64,000 bases of DNA from Streptomyces sp. NBC_00162. Lineage in GTDB: Bacteria > Actinomycetota > Actinomycetes > Streptomycetales > Streptomycetaceae. Each line of letters begins with the position of its first letter. Positions within the stretch are counted from its first letter, which is position 1. Below, in pieces: positions 16,897 to 25,845 of this stretch. The notes under the pieces are model-generated. The model was not told where the DNA came from. It ran no database searches and saw nothing but the letters and a program-made list of their open reading frames with translations. The position numbers and the translations under genes were made by a program. The DNA lies in assembly GCF_024611995.1 (NCBI RefSeq), contig NZ_CP102509.1:7998001-8062000 (forward strand). The letters run 5' to 3'.

Positions 16897-18585
16897 CTAG
16901 ACGTGTCGTACCGAGCCCGCCACCGGGGAGCCCGCGCAGAGCTCCAGTCCGGGGCCGGTGAAGGCGGAGCGGAAGCGGCGGTCGTGGGAGACCGCGACCA
17001 CCGCGCCCCGGAAGGCGGCCAGAGCCTCCTCCAGTTCCTCGACCAGCGCCGGGGACACGTGGTTGGTCGGCTCGTCCAATACGAGCAGTCCGGCGGGGCG
17101 CGTCACGAGCCGGGCCAGTTCCAGCCGGCGGCGCTGGCCGACCGAGAGCGCGGCCACGGGCACGTGCAGATCCTCCGCGCGGAACAGCCCGAGGCCGAGG
17201 AGCTCGTCGGCGTACTCCTCCGGGTCGCCGGGACGTCCGGCCGCGAAGCCGTGCAGCAGCGGGTGCCGGCCCGGGTTGAAGGCGACCTCCTGCGGGAGGT
17301 AGCCGACGGACGTCCCGCACCGCACCGTGCCCCGGTCCGGGGCGAGTTCACCGGCGAGCACCCGCAGCAGCGTGGACTTGCCGGCCCCGTTCGGACCCGA
17401 GACCAGCAGCCGGGCCCCCTGCCCGATCGCCAGCTCCGGTACGGCCAGACGCCCGCCGACCCGGACGTCGGCCAGTTCCGCCACGAAGGCCGTGTCCTCC
17501 GGCAGGGTCCCGCCGTCCTCGTCGATCCGCGCGGTGAACCGCAGCGGCTCGGGCGGCTCCGCGACCGGTTCGCGCAGCAGTTGGTCCAGATGCCGTCGGG
17601 CTGCTCTGACCTGCCCGGACAACTTGGCCTCGTGCGAGCGGCGGTGCTTTCCGAAGCCCTGCTTGGGGTCCTTGCCCGAGGCGGCCAGGCGGTGCCCGGC
17701 GGCCTCGACGAGACTCCGCGTCCGGGTGACTTCCCCGAGGTACTCCTGGTGACGCTGCTCGCGCGCCCGGCGGGCCGCGGCCCGGGCGGTCCGGTAGCCC
17801 GCCCAGCCGTCCCCGTACCGCGTGACGGTCCGCAGATCGCGGTCGACCTCCAGCACGGTCGTCGCCACGGCTTCCACGAACGCGCGGTCGTGCGTGATGA
17901 CGACCAACGTGCCCCGGTGTGCGCGGAGTCGCTCCGCCAGCCACGCCACGGCTGGTTCGTCGAGGTGGTTGGTCGGCTCGTCCAGCAGCAGCAGTTCCGG
18001 GGCCGCGCCGAGTACACAGGCGAGGGCGAGCCGGGACTGCTCGCCGCCGGATAGCGAACCGAGGGTCCGTTCGCGGCCGACGTGTCCGATGCCGAGGCCG
18101 TGCAGGGCCGCGTCGGTCCGGGCGTCGGCCGAGTAGCCGTCGCGGGCCTCGTAGGCGGTGACCAGGTCTCCGTACGCGTCGAGTTCGGCGGGCCCGGCTT
18201 CGGCGAGCGCGGCCTCGGCGGTGCGGATCCGGCGCTCCAGGGTCCGTAGCTCGTGCAGGGCGGCGTCGACGGCGTCCTGCACGGTGAGGTCCGGCCCGAG
18301 GTCGAGGGTCTGCGCGAGGTGACCGACGCCGCCGGGGAAGCTGCGGACGATCTGGCCGTGGTCGGGTGTCTCGGCCCCGGCGATCAGCCGCATGAGGGTC
18401 GACTTGCCGGAGCCGTTCTCGCCGATGACGGCGGCCTTCTCGCCGGGGCGCAGGGTGAACGAGACCAGGTCGAGGACGACGCGGTCGCCGTACGCCTTCG
18501 AGACGTCGCTGAGGGCGAGCTGCGAGACGGGCGTGGTGGAGGTGAGAGCGGTGGAGGTGAAGGCGGTGGGGCGGGTAGGGCGCAT
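16897..18585 (-). CDS. ABC-F family ribosomal protection/regulatory ATPase
   Basis: Two ABC domains are joined by a charged helical linker and there are no membrane segments, as in ABC-F proteins. Walker A motifs are GENGSGKST and GPNGAGKST, signatures are LSGGEQSRLAL and LSVGQRRRLEL, and Walker B motifs are LLLLDEPTNHLDEP and LLVLDEPTNHVSP. The 562-residue length fits actinobacterial antibiotic-resistance ABC-F proteins (TlrC/OleB/LmrC type), which enter the ribosomal E site and dislodge drugs. ATG 18585 has AGAGGA upstream. An 8-residue upstream ORF and hairpins in the leader suggest translational attenuation by ribosome-stalling antibiotics. Confidence 0.88.
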   Translation of the reverse strand: MRPTRPTAFTSTALTSTTPVSQLALSDVSKAYGDRVVLDLVSFTLRPGEKAAVIGENGSGKSTLMRLIAGAETPDHGQIVRSFPGGVGHLAQTLDLGPDLTVQDAVDAALHELRTLERRIRTAEAALAEAGPAELDAYGDLVTAYEARDGYSADARTDAALHGLGIGHVGRERTLGSLSGGEQSRLALACVLGAAPELLLLDEPTNHLDEPAVAWLAERLRAHRGTLVVITHDRAFVEAVATTVLEVDRDLRTVTRYGDGWAGYRTARAAARRAREQRHQEYLGEVTRTRSLVEAAGHRLAASGKDPKQGFGKHRRSHEAKLSGQVRAARRHLDQLLREPVAEPPEPLRFTARIDEDGGTLPEDTAFVAELADVRVGGRLAVPELAIGQGARLLVSGPNGAGKSTLLRVLAGELAPDRGTVRCGTSVGYLPQEVAFNPGRHPLLHGFAAGRPGDPEEYADELLGLGLFRAEDLHVPVAALSVGQRRRLELARLVTRPAGLLVLDEPTNHVSPALVEELEEALAAFRGAVVAVSHDRRFRSAFTGPGLELCAGSPVAGSVRHV

Positions 18586-18638
18586 GGGAGTCCTCTGAGG
18601 GCGTGAACCTGCTTTCTGGTGAGGGGCAGCACGAACCG

Positions 18639-18651
18639 GCCGCACGGCGGC
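18639..18651 (-). promoter_or_regulatory. Leader hairpin of the ABC-F gene
   Basis: A perfect five-base-pair stem (GCCGC/GCGGC) with a three-base loop lies between the upstream ORF stop and the ABC-F start. In attenuation systems such a hairpin is remodelled when a ribosome stalls on the leader ORF. Size and position fit but no alternative pairing was computed. Confidence 0.35.
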
Positions 18652-18672
18652 TTGACCGGATCGCGCGACGGA

Positions 18673-18699
18673 TCAGAGGAAGAGGTAGTGCACGCACAT
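18673..18699 (-). CDS. Upstream leader ORF MCVHYLFL of the ABC-F gene
   Basis: ATG 18699 opens an 8-codon ORF (MCVHYLFL, then TGA) whose stop lies 87 bp before the ABC-F ATG, on the same strand. Antibiotic-induced ABC-F and erm genes commonly use such short leader peptides, and an aromatic/hydrophobic end (YLFL) is plausible as a stalling sequence. A TACGCT hexamer six bases before the ATG could be a -10 element, which would make the leader ORF leaderless. No Shine-Dalgarno sequence is visible. Confidence 0.5.
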   Translation of the reverse strand: MCVHYLFL

Positions 18700-18786
18700 G
18701 GGACCAGCGTACTGCGGCCCGAACCGTCTCGTCTCGCTGGTTTTCCGCGCGAGGTGCCTTCCCGTCCCGCGGCACCGTCGGCCGGG

Positions 18787-19404
18787 TCAGGTCTGATGCC
18801 TGCGGAGCAGCGGGGGAGCGGGGTTCGGCAGGGGGGTGGCCGCGGCCGGGGTCAGGCCGTCCAGGACCAGGGTCACGTAGCGCCGCCAGCCGCCCTCGGA
18901 CGGATCCATGGTCCACAGCACGCTCACGAGCATGCCCATGACCCGCTTCAGGTCGTCGGGTACGAGATCCTCGCGGATCACTCCGGCCTGCTGGCCCCGG
19001 GTCACCAACGGGTCGAGCGCGTCGAAGAACCGGGCGCTGGTCTCCGCCGTGAAGATCCCGGCATTCCGTGCGGCCGTGAGTACGTGGTGCTCGTCCGCCG
19101 CCGACGTCAAGGCGGCTTCGATCACGGCGGTCAGCCCGCGGCGCGGATCCTCGTCGTCGAGGGCGCGGTCGATGACGGGGAGGACCTGCTGGTTGAACTG
19201 CTGGTCCAGCACCGCCCGCAGGAGGGCCGCCTTGTCCGGGAACCGGCGGAAGAGCGTCGCGATCCCCACGCCCGCCCGCCGGGCGATCTCGTCGAGCGGC
19301 GCGTCGGGTCCCTGCTCGGCGTATACGTCGCGTGCCGCTCGCACGATCTTCTCTGCGTTGCGCAGGGCGTCGGCGCGCAGTGGCCTGGGGGTATCGGTGG
19401 GCAC
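18787..19404 (-). CDS. TetR family regulator of the divergent MFS exporter
   Basis: The HTH is clear: LRNAEKIVRAARDVYAEQG, then LDEIARRAGVGIATLFRRFP and DKAALLRAVL. The C-terminal domain (205 residues total) resembles TetR regulators of small-molecule efflux, with ARFFDALDPLVTRGQQAGVI. The start is GTG 19404. It is divergent from an MFS drug-type exporter across 231 bp holding a TTGACA promoter overlapped by an imperfect inverted repeat, so repression of the exporter and itself is likely. Confidence 0.88.
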   Translation of the reverse strand: MPTDTPRPLRADALRNAEKIVRAARDVYAEQGPDAPLDEIARRAGVGIATLFRRFPDKAALLRAVLDQQFNQQVLPVIDRALDDEDPRRGLTAVIEAALTSAADEHHVLTAARNAGIFTAETSARFFDALDPLVTRGQQAGVIREDLVPDDLKRVMGMLVSVLWTMDPSEGGWRRYVTLVLDGLTPAAATPLPNPAPPLLRRHQT

Positions 19405-19420
19405 AACCCAAGCCTAACAA

Positions 19421-19490
19421 CTGATAGCCGACCCTTAGTTCGAGTTGACACTCCGCGAGCCGTGAAGTGATAGTTGGCTACTGAATAGGG
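19421..19490 (+). promoter_or_regulatory. Promoter of the MFS gene with flanking TetR operator half-sites
   Basis: TTGACA at 19445-19450 and GATAGT at 19469-19474 (18-bp spacing) form a good -35/-10 pair. CTGATAGCCGAC at 19421-19432 and TTGGCTACTGAA on the other side (around 19473-19484) are imperfect inverted copies (9 of 12 positions) flanking the promoter. A bound TetR dimer there would block transcription. Confidence 0.55.
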
Positions 19491-19635
19491 GTGCGCTCAT
19501 TCGCGTCACCCCTTGCCTCCGCCGTCCCACCGCACCACGCCACACGCCACGCGCAGCACACACGACGCACCACGCACCCCCGCGCCACCGTCCCCGGACG
19601 GCGGGGCGACCGACCCACGCCCTTAGGGACCCTCC

Positions 19636-21096
19636 ATGCCTCAGCCGTCCGCGGCTCCACACACCGGCAAAGTGATCGCTACGCTCGCACTGGCGGGGGT
19701 CACCGCGGCCGTCATGCAGACCTTGGTCACTCCGCTCCTGGCCGACCTGCCGAAGCTCCTCCACACCTCCTCCTCCAACTCCGCGTGGGTCGTCACCGCC
19801 ACCCTCCTGGTCGCAGGCGTGTGCGTTCCCATCAGCGGGCGTCTGGGCGACATGATCGGCAAGCGCCGCATGCTCCTGGCCTGCGCGGTGCCGCTCATCG
19901 TCGGATCGGTGGTGTGCGCGCTGTCGAGCAGCGTCGTCCCGATGATCGTCGGCCGCGGCCTGCAGGGCATCGGCATGGGCATGATCCCCCTGGGGATAGC
20001 CCTGCTCCGCGACATCGTGCCGGCCGAGAAGCTCAGCTCCTCCATCGCCCTGGTGAGCGCCTCCATGGGCATCGGCGGCGGAATCGGGCTCCCGCTCTCC
20101 GCGGCGGTCGCGCAGTACGCCGACTGGCGCTTCCTGTTCTGGGGAGCCGCAGGGCTTGCGGCCGGTGTCGCCGTCATGATCATTGCCTTCGTCCCCGATG
20201 TCCCGGCCGGCGCCAAGGGGCAGCGCTTCGACTTCGTCGGCGCGCTGGGCCTGGCCGTGGGTCTGGTGTGCCTGCTGCTCGCCGTGTCCAAGGGGGCCGA
20301 CTGGGGCTGGGGCTCGGCCACCATTCTCGGACTGTTCGCCGGTGCCGCCGTCGTCCTGGCCGCCTGGGGATGGTTCGAGTGGCGCACCACCGACCCGCTG
20401 GTGGACCTGCGCACCACCGTCCGCCCGCGCGTCCTGCTGACGAACCTCGCATCGGTCTTCATCGGCTTCGGCATGTACGCGAGCATGCTGGTCGTCCCGC
20501 AGCTGCTCCAGTACCCCGAGGCCACCGGCTTCGGCCTGGGCCAGTCCATGCTGGCAGCGGGCCTGTGGATGTTGCCCGGTGGCCTGATGATGATGGTCGT
20601 GTCCCCGCTCGGGGGCAGGCTCACCAACGCCCGCGGGCCGAAGGTCACGCTCGTCTGCGGCGCGCTCGTCCTGGCCGCGGGCTACGGCGCCTCGCTGCTG
20701 CTGGCCGGCACGGCCCCGGGCCTCATGGTCGCCGCCATGGTCATCAACAGTGGTGTCGCCCTCGCCTACGGAGCCATGCCGGCCCTGATCATGGGTGCGG
20801 TGCCCCTTGCGGAGACCGGCGCCGCCAACGGCTTCAACACGCTCATGCGCTCTCTGGGCACCTCGGTCGGCGCCGCCGTCGTCGGCGTGGTCCTGGCCCA
20901 GATGACCACCTCGGTCGGCGGTTTCACCTTCACCTCCGAGAGCGGTTTCCGGACCGGCCTGCTGCTGGGAGGCTGCCTCGCACTGGTCTCCGGGGCTGTC
21001 GCCGCCCTCATCCCCGCTCCCCGGGACGAACAGCGGACTTCGCAGGACCCGGCAGGACCGGCGACCGAAACCGCCCGCGTGGCCGCGAACAAGTAG
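19636..21096 (+). CDS. MFS transporter, DHA2 (14-helix) drug exporter type
   Basis: The 486-residue protein has about fourteen hydrophobic helices. It carries MFS motif A between helices 2 and 3 (GRLGDMIGKRRML) and a helix-4/5 segment (GRGLQGIGMGMIPLGIALLRD) typical of DHA2 exporters, with SMGIGGGIGLPL (motif C-like) in helix 5. These features favour drug:H+ antiport. ATG 19636 follows AGGGA. The divergent TetR and overlapping operator support inducible efflux. The substrate is unknown. Confidence 0.9.
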   Translation: MPQPSAAPHTGKVIATLALAGVTAAVMQTLVTPLLADLPKLLHTSSSNSAWVVTATLLVAGVCVPISGRLGDMIGKRRMLLACAVPLIVGSVVCALSSSVVPMIVGRGLQGIGMGMIPLGIALLRDIVPAEKLSSSIALVSASMGIGGGIGLPLSAAVAQYADWRFLFWGAAGLAAGVAVMIIAFVPDVPAGAKGQRFDFVGALGLAVGLVCLLLAVSKGADWGWGSATILGLFAGAAVVLAAWGWFEWRTTDPLVDLRTTVRPRVLLTNLASVFIGFGMYASMLVVPQLLQYPEATGFGLGQSMLAAGLWMLPGGLMMMVVSPLGGRLTNARGPKVTLVCGALVLAAGYGASLLLAGTAPGLMVAAMVINSGVALAYGAMPALIMGAVPLAETGAANGFNTLMRSLGTSVGAAVVGVVLAQMTTSVGGFTFTSESGFRTGLLLGGCLALVSGAVAALIPAPRDEQRTSQDPAGPATETARVAANK

Positions 21097-21409
21097 CGGC
21101 ATCGGCGGCCGGGAGACGGTGGCCTTCGCTTCCGAGCCGGGCCGGGCCTCACCGCAGCGCGGGCCGTCACCAACCGGTGGCGGCCCGCGCAGTTGTGTTC
21201 CCGGCCACCCAGGTTGATGTGTGCAATGCCGCCCACTCGCCGCAATTCGTCTCGAACTGCGACATGGAATATCTGGCTGAATCCGATATCCGAGGTGATT
21301 GTGTTGCCTATCGGGCTGATAGCTTCCGCGAGTTGATCTTGCCTGTCACCCCGTCAGTTCCCGTCAAGGGCGGACGCGGTGACGGCCGCCCCTCTCGCAA
21401 GGAACCATA
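21097..21409. other. Intergenic region, MFS to phospholipase D
   Basis: The first part holds a strong hairpin. The stretch from about 21225 to 21350 is markedly AT-richer than its surroundings (GAATATCTGGCTG, CCGATATCC, GGGCTGATAGC) and probably holds the phospholipase promoter. I see no convincing -35/-10 pair and no reliable gene. Confidence 0.5.
21157..21190 (+). terminator. Terminator hairpin after the MFS gene
   Basis: Arms of 15 bases (21157-21171 and 21176-21190) pair with only one G-U-type mismatch around a four-base AACC loop, 60 bp after the MFS stop. No T-run follows, as is common in high-GC actinobacteria. Confidence 0.65.
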
Positions 21410-23029
21410 TTGATCCGCCCCACACCGCTTCGGCCCACCCGTCTCACCCGTCTCACGTCCCGAGCCGCAGCCACCGCCTCCCTCTTGGTGCTGCTGCCTG
21501 CCGTCCCAGCCGCTGCTGCCGGAACTCCGCACCTCGACTCCGTCGAGCAGGAACTCCGCCGGGTCTCGCCCGGCCTCGAGGGCCGCGTCTGGGAACGCAC
21601 CGCCGGCAACGCCCTGGACGCCTCCACGCCCGGCGGCGGCGACTGGCTGCTCCAGACCCCCGGTTGCTGGGGCGACAGCGCGTGCACCGAGCGGCCCGGT
21701 ACGGAACGCCTGCTGTCGAAGATCTCCGAGAACGTCGCCCAGGCGAAGCAGACCGTCGACATATCCACTCTGGCACCGTTCCCGAACGGCGCGTTCCAGG
21801 ACGCTCTCGTCTCCGGACTGAAGGCGTCGTCGGCCCGGGGCAACAAGATCAAGGTGCGTGTCCTCGTGGGCGCCGCGCCCATCTACCACCTGGGCGTGGT
21901 GCCGTCGAAGTACCGGGACGAACTCGTCGCGAGGCTCGGTGACGACGCCCGGAACATCGACCTCAACGTCGCTTCGATGACGACCTCGAAGACCGCGTTC
22001 TCCTGGAACCACTCCAAGATCCTCCTGGTCGACGGCCAGTCGGTGGTCACGGGCGGGATCAACAGCTGGAAGGACGACTACCTGGAAACCGGACACCCGG
22101 TGGCCGACGTCGACCTGGCGCTCAAGGGACCGGGCGCCGCCTCGGCGGGCCGCTACCTCGACGAGTTGTGGTCCTGGACCTGCCAGAACAAGAGCAACAT
22201 CGCCAGCGTCTGGTTCGCCTCCTCCAACGGCGCCGCCTGCATGCCGTCGATGCCGAAGGCCGCCGTGGCCCCGGCTCCCCAGGGCGACGTGCCCGTCATC
22301 GCCGTGGGCGGGCTCGGAGTGGGCATCCTGCGCAACGACCCCGTCTCGGCCTTCCGGCCCCAGCTGCCCACGGCACCCGACACCAAGTGCGTCGTCGGGC
22401 TCCACGACAACACCAACGCCGACCGCGACTACGACACGGTCAACCCGGAGGAGAGCGCGCTGCGGACGCTGATCTCCACCGCCGGCCGGCACATCGAGAT
22501 CTCCCAGCAGGACGTCAACGCGACCTGCCCGCCGCTGCCGCGCTACGACATCCGCGTGTACGACGCTCTCGCCGCCAAGCTGGCAGCCGGAGTGAAGGTC
22601 CGCATCGTGGTCAGCGATCCCGCCAACCGGGGCGCCGTCGGCAGCGGGGGCTACTCCCAGATCAAGTCCCTCGCCGAGGTCAGCGACACCCTCCGCGACC
22701 GTCTGGCCCTGCTCACCGGCGACCGGGGCACGGCGCGCACGACGATGTGCGCGAACCTCCAGCTGGCCACCTTCCGCAGCTCGTCCGCGCCGACCTGGGC
22801 CGACGGCCACCCGTACGCCCAGCACCACAAGGTGGTCGCGGTGGACGACTCGACGTTCTACCTCGGCTCGAAGAACCTCTACCCCGCCTGGCTCCAGGAC
22901 TTCGGTTACGTGGTCGAGAGCCCCGGCGCCGCCCGGCAGCTCACGACCCAGCTGCTGAACCCGCAGTGGCAGTACTCCCGCCGGACCGCCACCGTCGACT
23001 ACGAGCAGGGCATCTGCCCCACCGCCTGA
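21410..23029 (+). CDS. Secreted phospholipase D (HKD superfamily)
   Basis: A 37-residue signal peptide (Arg-rich start, [14 protein letters not shown]) precedes a mature enzyme with two HxKx4D motifs: His201-Lys203-Asp208 in [11 protein letters not shown] and His472-Lys474-Asp479 in [10 protein letters not shown]. The second is followed by the [11 protein letters not shown] element. Overall length (539) and layout match the well-known secreted Streptomyces phospholipases D, which hydrolyse and transphosphatidylate phosphatidylcholine through a phosphohistidine intermediate. The start is TTG 21410 with AAGGAA upstream; no other start fits the signal peptide. Confidence 0.93.
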   Translation: MIRPTPLRPTRLTRLTSRAAATASLLVLLPAVPAAAAGTPHLDSVEQELRRVSPGLEGRVWERTAGNALDASTPGGGDWLLQTPGCWGDSACTERPGTERLLSKISENVAQAKQTVDISTLAPFPNGAFQDALVSGLKASSARGNKIKVRVLVGAAPIYHLGVVPSKYRDELVARLGDDARNIDLNVASMTTSKTAFSWNHSKILLVDGQSVVTGGINSWKDDYLETGHPVADVDLALKGPGAASAGRYLDELWSWTCQNKSNIASVWFASSNGAACMPSMPKAAVAPAPQGDVPVIAVGGLGVGILRNDPVSAFRPQLPTAPDTKCVVGLHDNTNADRDYDTVNPEESALRTLISTAGRHIEISQQDVNATCPPLPRYDIRVYDALAAKLAAGVKVRIVVSDPANRGAVGSGGYSQIKSLAEVSDTLRDRLALLTGDRGTARTTMCANLQLATFRSSSAPTWADGHPYAQHHKVVAVDDSTFYLGSKNLYPAWLQDFGYVVESPGAARQLTTQLLNPQWQYSRRTATVDYEQGICPTA

Positions 23030-23154
23030 CCCGACCGGCCTGATCACGCATCAGCCGATCCACAGCTCTCTACAATTGGTCATGTGCCTGACAGCAGCGG
23101 CGCACTGCACCACTCCCACGAACGGCACCACACCCCGAAGGGAGCGATCAGCAC

Positions 23155-24438
23155 ATGACCAAGCCTGAGAGCGCGGGATACGACTACGACGTCGTCATCA
23201 GCGGGGCCGGCCTCGCCGGCAGCGCCGCGGCGATCCTGCTGGCTCGACGCGGTGTCCGCGTCGCACTGCTGGAACGCCGCTCGGACCCCGAAGCGTACAA
23301 GGTGCTGTGCACCCACTCCCTCACGGCCAGCGCCTACCCGGTGCTGGACGAACTCGGCCTCGTCCCCGCGCTCGAGAAGGCGGGAGCAGTCCGCAACCAG
23401 GCCCGCTGGTACACCCGTTGGGGATGGATCGAGCCGAGGGCCGCGCCGGCGGGCCCCGAGCTGCCGTACGGGTACAACATTCGGCGCAGCACCCTCGACC
23501 CGTTGATCAGGTCCCATGCGGCGGAAACCCCTGGCGTCGATCTACTCCTCGGTCACCATGTGAGCGGGCTGGTCCGGGAAGCCGAGCGAACCGTGGGGGT
23601 GCGCGCGTCAACACCACAGGGCGAGCGCGAGATCCGGGCCCGCCTGGTGGTCGGCGCCGATGGCAAGGACTCGGCCGTGGCGAAGCTCGCCGGGGTGCCT
23701 GCCCGGCAGTACGAGAACGCGAGGTTCGGCTATCTCGCGCACTTCCGGAACCTTCCGCTGCCCGGCGGGATCAGTCACGCCTGGTTCCTCGAGCCCGACA
23801 TGGCGTACGCGTTTCCGAACGACGACGGGGTGACGGTCCTTGCGGTACTCCCGGAGAAGAAGCGGCTGCCGGCCTTCCGGCAAGACCTGGAGGGCAGCTT
23901 CCTCGAATTCGTCCGCGCCCTGCCCGAGGCACCGCTCATCGACTCCGCCGAACGCATCACGAAGATCATCGGCACTGTCGACTACCCGCTCCACAGCCGC
24001 AAGCCGACCGCACCGGGCGTCGCGCTCATCGGCGATGCCGCCCTGACCGGCGACCCCCTGTGGGGAGTGGGATGCGGGTGGGCTCTGCAGTCCGCGCAAT
24101 GGCTGGCCGAGGCGGTCGCCCCGGCCGCAACCGGTCGGGGCGACCTCGACAGGTCGCTCGTGGTGTACGCACGCAGACACCGGCGCCGGCTGCGCGGTCA
24201 CCAGTACCTGGCCGCCGACTTCGCCAAGGCCCGCCCCTTCAATCCCATGGAGCGGCTCATGTTCTCGGCGGCAGCGCGCGATGAGTCGGCGGCGCGGCAC
24301 ATGCATCTGTTCGGATCCCGCCTGATCGGTCCGCTGCGATTCTTGAACCCCGTGGCACTGGCCAAGGCCGCGGCCGTCAACATCAGGCACCGCGGGGCGA
24401 CTCCACCGGCCGCGCACCATTCACACACAGAGTCATGA
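23155..24438 (+). CDS. FAD-dependent monooxygenase/geranylgeranyl reductase-like flavoprotein
   Basis: The N-terminal YDVVISGAGLAGSAAAILLA is a GxGxxG FAD-binding strand, VVGADGKDS is the DG motif, and GVALIGDAALTGDPLWGVGCGWAL is the GD motif with the C-terminal helix of class A flavoproteins. The 427-residue length and the LCTHSLTAS segment fit the geranylgeranyl-reductase/halogenase-like branch. GGGAG precedes ATG 23155. It stands alone, converging on a small secreted protein gene. The substrate is unknown. Confidence 0.83.
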   Translation: MTKPESAGYDYDVVISGAGLAGSAAAILLARRGVRVALLERRSDPEAYKVLCTHSLTASAYPVLDELGLVPALEKAGAVRNQARWYTRWGWIEPRAAPAGPELPYGYNIRRSTLDPLIRSHAAETPGVDLLLGHHVSGLVREAERTVGVRASTPQGEREIRARLVVGADGKDSAVAKLAGVPARQYENARFGYLAHFRNLPLPGGISHAWFLEPDMAYAFPNDDGVTVLAVLPEKKRLPAFRQDLEGSFLEFVRALPEAPLIDSAERITKIIGTVDYPLHSRKPTAPGVALIGDAALTGDPLWGVGCGWALQSAQWLAEAVAPAATGRGDLDRSLVVYARRHRRRLRGHQYLAADFAKARPFNPMERLMFSAAARDESAARHMHLFGSRLIGPLRFLNPVALAKAAAVNIRHRGATPPAAHHSHTES

Positions 24439-24467
24439 CGACCGGAGCCGGGCTCCTCGGGCTGCTG

Positions 24468-24815
24468 CTACTCCGGCTGCGTCACCGTCAGCGACCAACG
24501 GACGTTCTGCGCCGACGCGTCGACCACGATCGTGAAGTCCCCCGGCCGCACGACGCCCGCGTCCATGCTCGCCGAGCCGACTCCGGCGCTGCCGGCCGGG
24601 CAGTCCACGTCGAACGCGGCCACCTCCGTCCCCTTCGATTCCATCGTCACCCGCACACTGCCGCCTCCCTCACAGGCCACTGTGAGGATGGTCGGCAGCC
24701 CCTCCGAGGCACCGCCCGAAGCGACGCCGCCGTCGCCCCGGAACTCCTCCACCCACACCAGCCCGTCGGGCCCGGGGTGCGGGAGCAACTCCCCGTCCGC
24801 CGCGGCGGCGGGCAC
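24468..24815 (-). CDS. Small secreted protein with an unresolved or broken N-terminus
   Basis: GTG 24815 gives 115 residues (PAAAADGELLPHPGPDGLVW and on to DFTIVVDASAQNVRWSLTV), a beta-rich unit that looks extracytoplasmic. Upstream in the same frame, back to a stop at 24882-24884, the sequence reads TRRAGLTALGAAGLGSAV, a typical signal peptide, but has no ATG, GTG or TTG. A different frame offers TTG 24885. A single-base indel near 24860 would join start and signal peptide, so the gene may be a frameshifted pseudogene. The function is unknown. Confidence 0.5.
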   Translation of the reverse strand: MPAAAADGELLPHPGPDGLVWVEEFRGDGGVASGGASEGLPTILTVACEGGGSVRVTMESKGTEVAAFDVDCPAGSAGVGSASMDAGVVRPGDFTIVVDASAQNVRWSLTVTQPE

Positions 24816-24906
24816 GGCACTCCCCAGGCCGGCCGCCCCAAGGGCCGTCAGACCCGCGCGCCGTGTGGAGGAGCCGCAGCCTCAAAGGCCTGGCCCGTTG
24901 CCAGGC

Positions 24907-25845
24907 TCAGCGACCAAGGGCGTTGAGGTGCCGATGGAGCGCCCGGTGTCCTTCGGGGGTGGGATGCAGGCCGTCGACGAGCAGTTCGGTGTGCTCACGC
25001 AGCGGCTCCCACATGTCGAGGTGGTCGACGTGGTTCTCGTCGCACCAGGTCCGTATGGACGTGCGCAGGGCCAGCGCTCGCTCCTCGGTGAATCGCAGGC
25101 CCTCGTAGTCGCGGGTGCGTTCCTCATCGACCCATGTCGGCCCCGCGACGACGAGTCGCGCGTTGTGACTCAGGGCCGTGGCAGCCAGCGAGTCGAGGCT
25201 GTCCGCGATGTGCGCCAGCCCGTCGCGATGACTCGGCGGGACGGCCAGCGGCAGGGCCGAGTCGTTGATACCAGCGGCCACAAGGACGGTGTCGGGTCGG
25301 CGAGGAGCCAGCAGCGCGGGTGTCTGCTCGCTGACATCGATCAGGGTGCTGCCGGGGATGGCCAGGTTGAAGACCCGGTGTTCAGCCTCGTTACCCGCGA
25401 TGTGGGTAGCCGCCAGACGGGCAGCCCACCCTCCCTGCGGATCACAGCGTCCGTAGGCGATGCTGTCGCCCACGATCACGATGCGCGCTGCCGAGCGCAG
25501 CGGCTTCGCATCCACGTAGGCCCAGACGCTCTCCCCGGAGGAAAGGAGCACCCGTCGGCGGACGTAGTCGTCGACTTCGTAGGCATCGGCAGCGGCGAGG
25601 TCCTGGTCGGTGAGGCGCAGGACGGCGCCCTCGACCACGGCGCCGAACTTGCGCTCCAAGGCCAGATGCACGTCAAGGCCGCTGGCGGCGATCACGGACT
25701 GGTCGGTGATCGGCAGGGGTCTGGTCGCATGGCCGGCCAGCGACGCCGAAGAACTGGGCACGGCTTGACCGAAGAGAGCGGTCTGGACCCGCTCGTCCAT
25801 CAGCGTGCCGAAGGAGAACAGGTTGTGGGGGCGTGACTCGGACAC
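24907..25845 (-). CDS. Gamma-glutamylcyclotransferase-like domain fused to an SGNH/GDSL hydrolase
   Basis: Residues 8-16 (NLFSFGTLM) and the later DAYEVDDYVRRRVLL match the AIG2/GGCT fold. From residue 120 an SGNH hydrolase follows: block I GDSIAYG with Ser128, a glycine block at NLAIPGSTLID, block III AAGINDS, and block V VDGLHPTPEGH with the catalytic Asp-x-x-His. The protein could process a gamma-glutamyl or amide group and an ester, or the GGCT-like part could only bind. GTG 25845 has no strong ribosome site. No operon partner is apparent. Confidence 0.78.
   Translation of the reverse strand: MSESRPHNLFSFGTLMDERVQTALFGQAVPSSSASLAGHATRPLPITDQSVIAASGLDVHLALERKFGAVVEGAVLRLTDQDLAAADAYEVDDYVRRRVLLSSGESVWAYVDAKPLRSAARIVIVGDSIAYGRCDPQGGWAARLAATHIAGNEAEHRVFNLAIPGSTLIDVSEQTPALLAPRRPDTVLVAAGINDSALPLAVPPSHRDGLAHIADSLDSLAATALSHNARLVVAGPTWVDEERTRDYEGLRFTEERALALRTSIRTWCDENHVDHLDMWEPLREHTELLVDGLHPTPEGHRALHRHLNALGR

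Noticed and set aside
19435..21102. 555-codon open frame on the minus strand
   Set aside because: Antisense to the complete MFS gene, dominated by His, Gln and Asp runs, which is the usual shadow of a membrane protein.
21308..23047. 579-codon open frame on the minus strand
   Set aside because: Antisense to the phospholipase D with both HKD motifs on the plus strand; no recognisable domain.
24435..24926. ORF overlapping the stop of the FAD monooxygenase by ATGA
   Set aside because: The overlap looks like coupling, but the product is Arg/His-rich and antisense to the small secreted protein, so it is a shadow.
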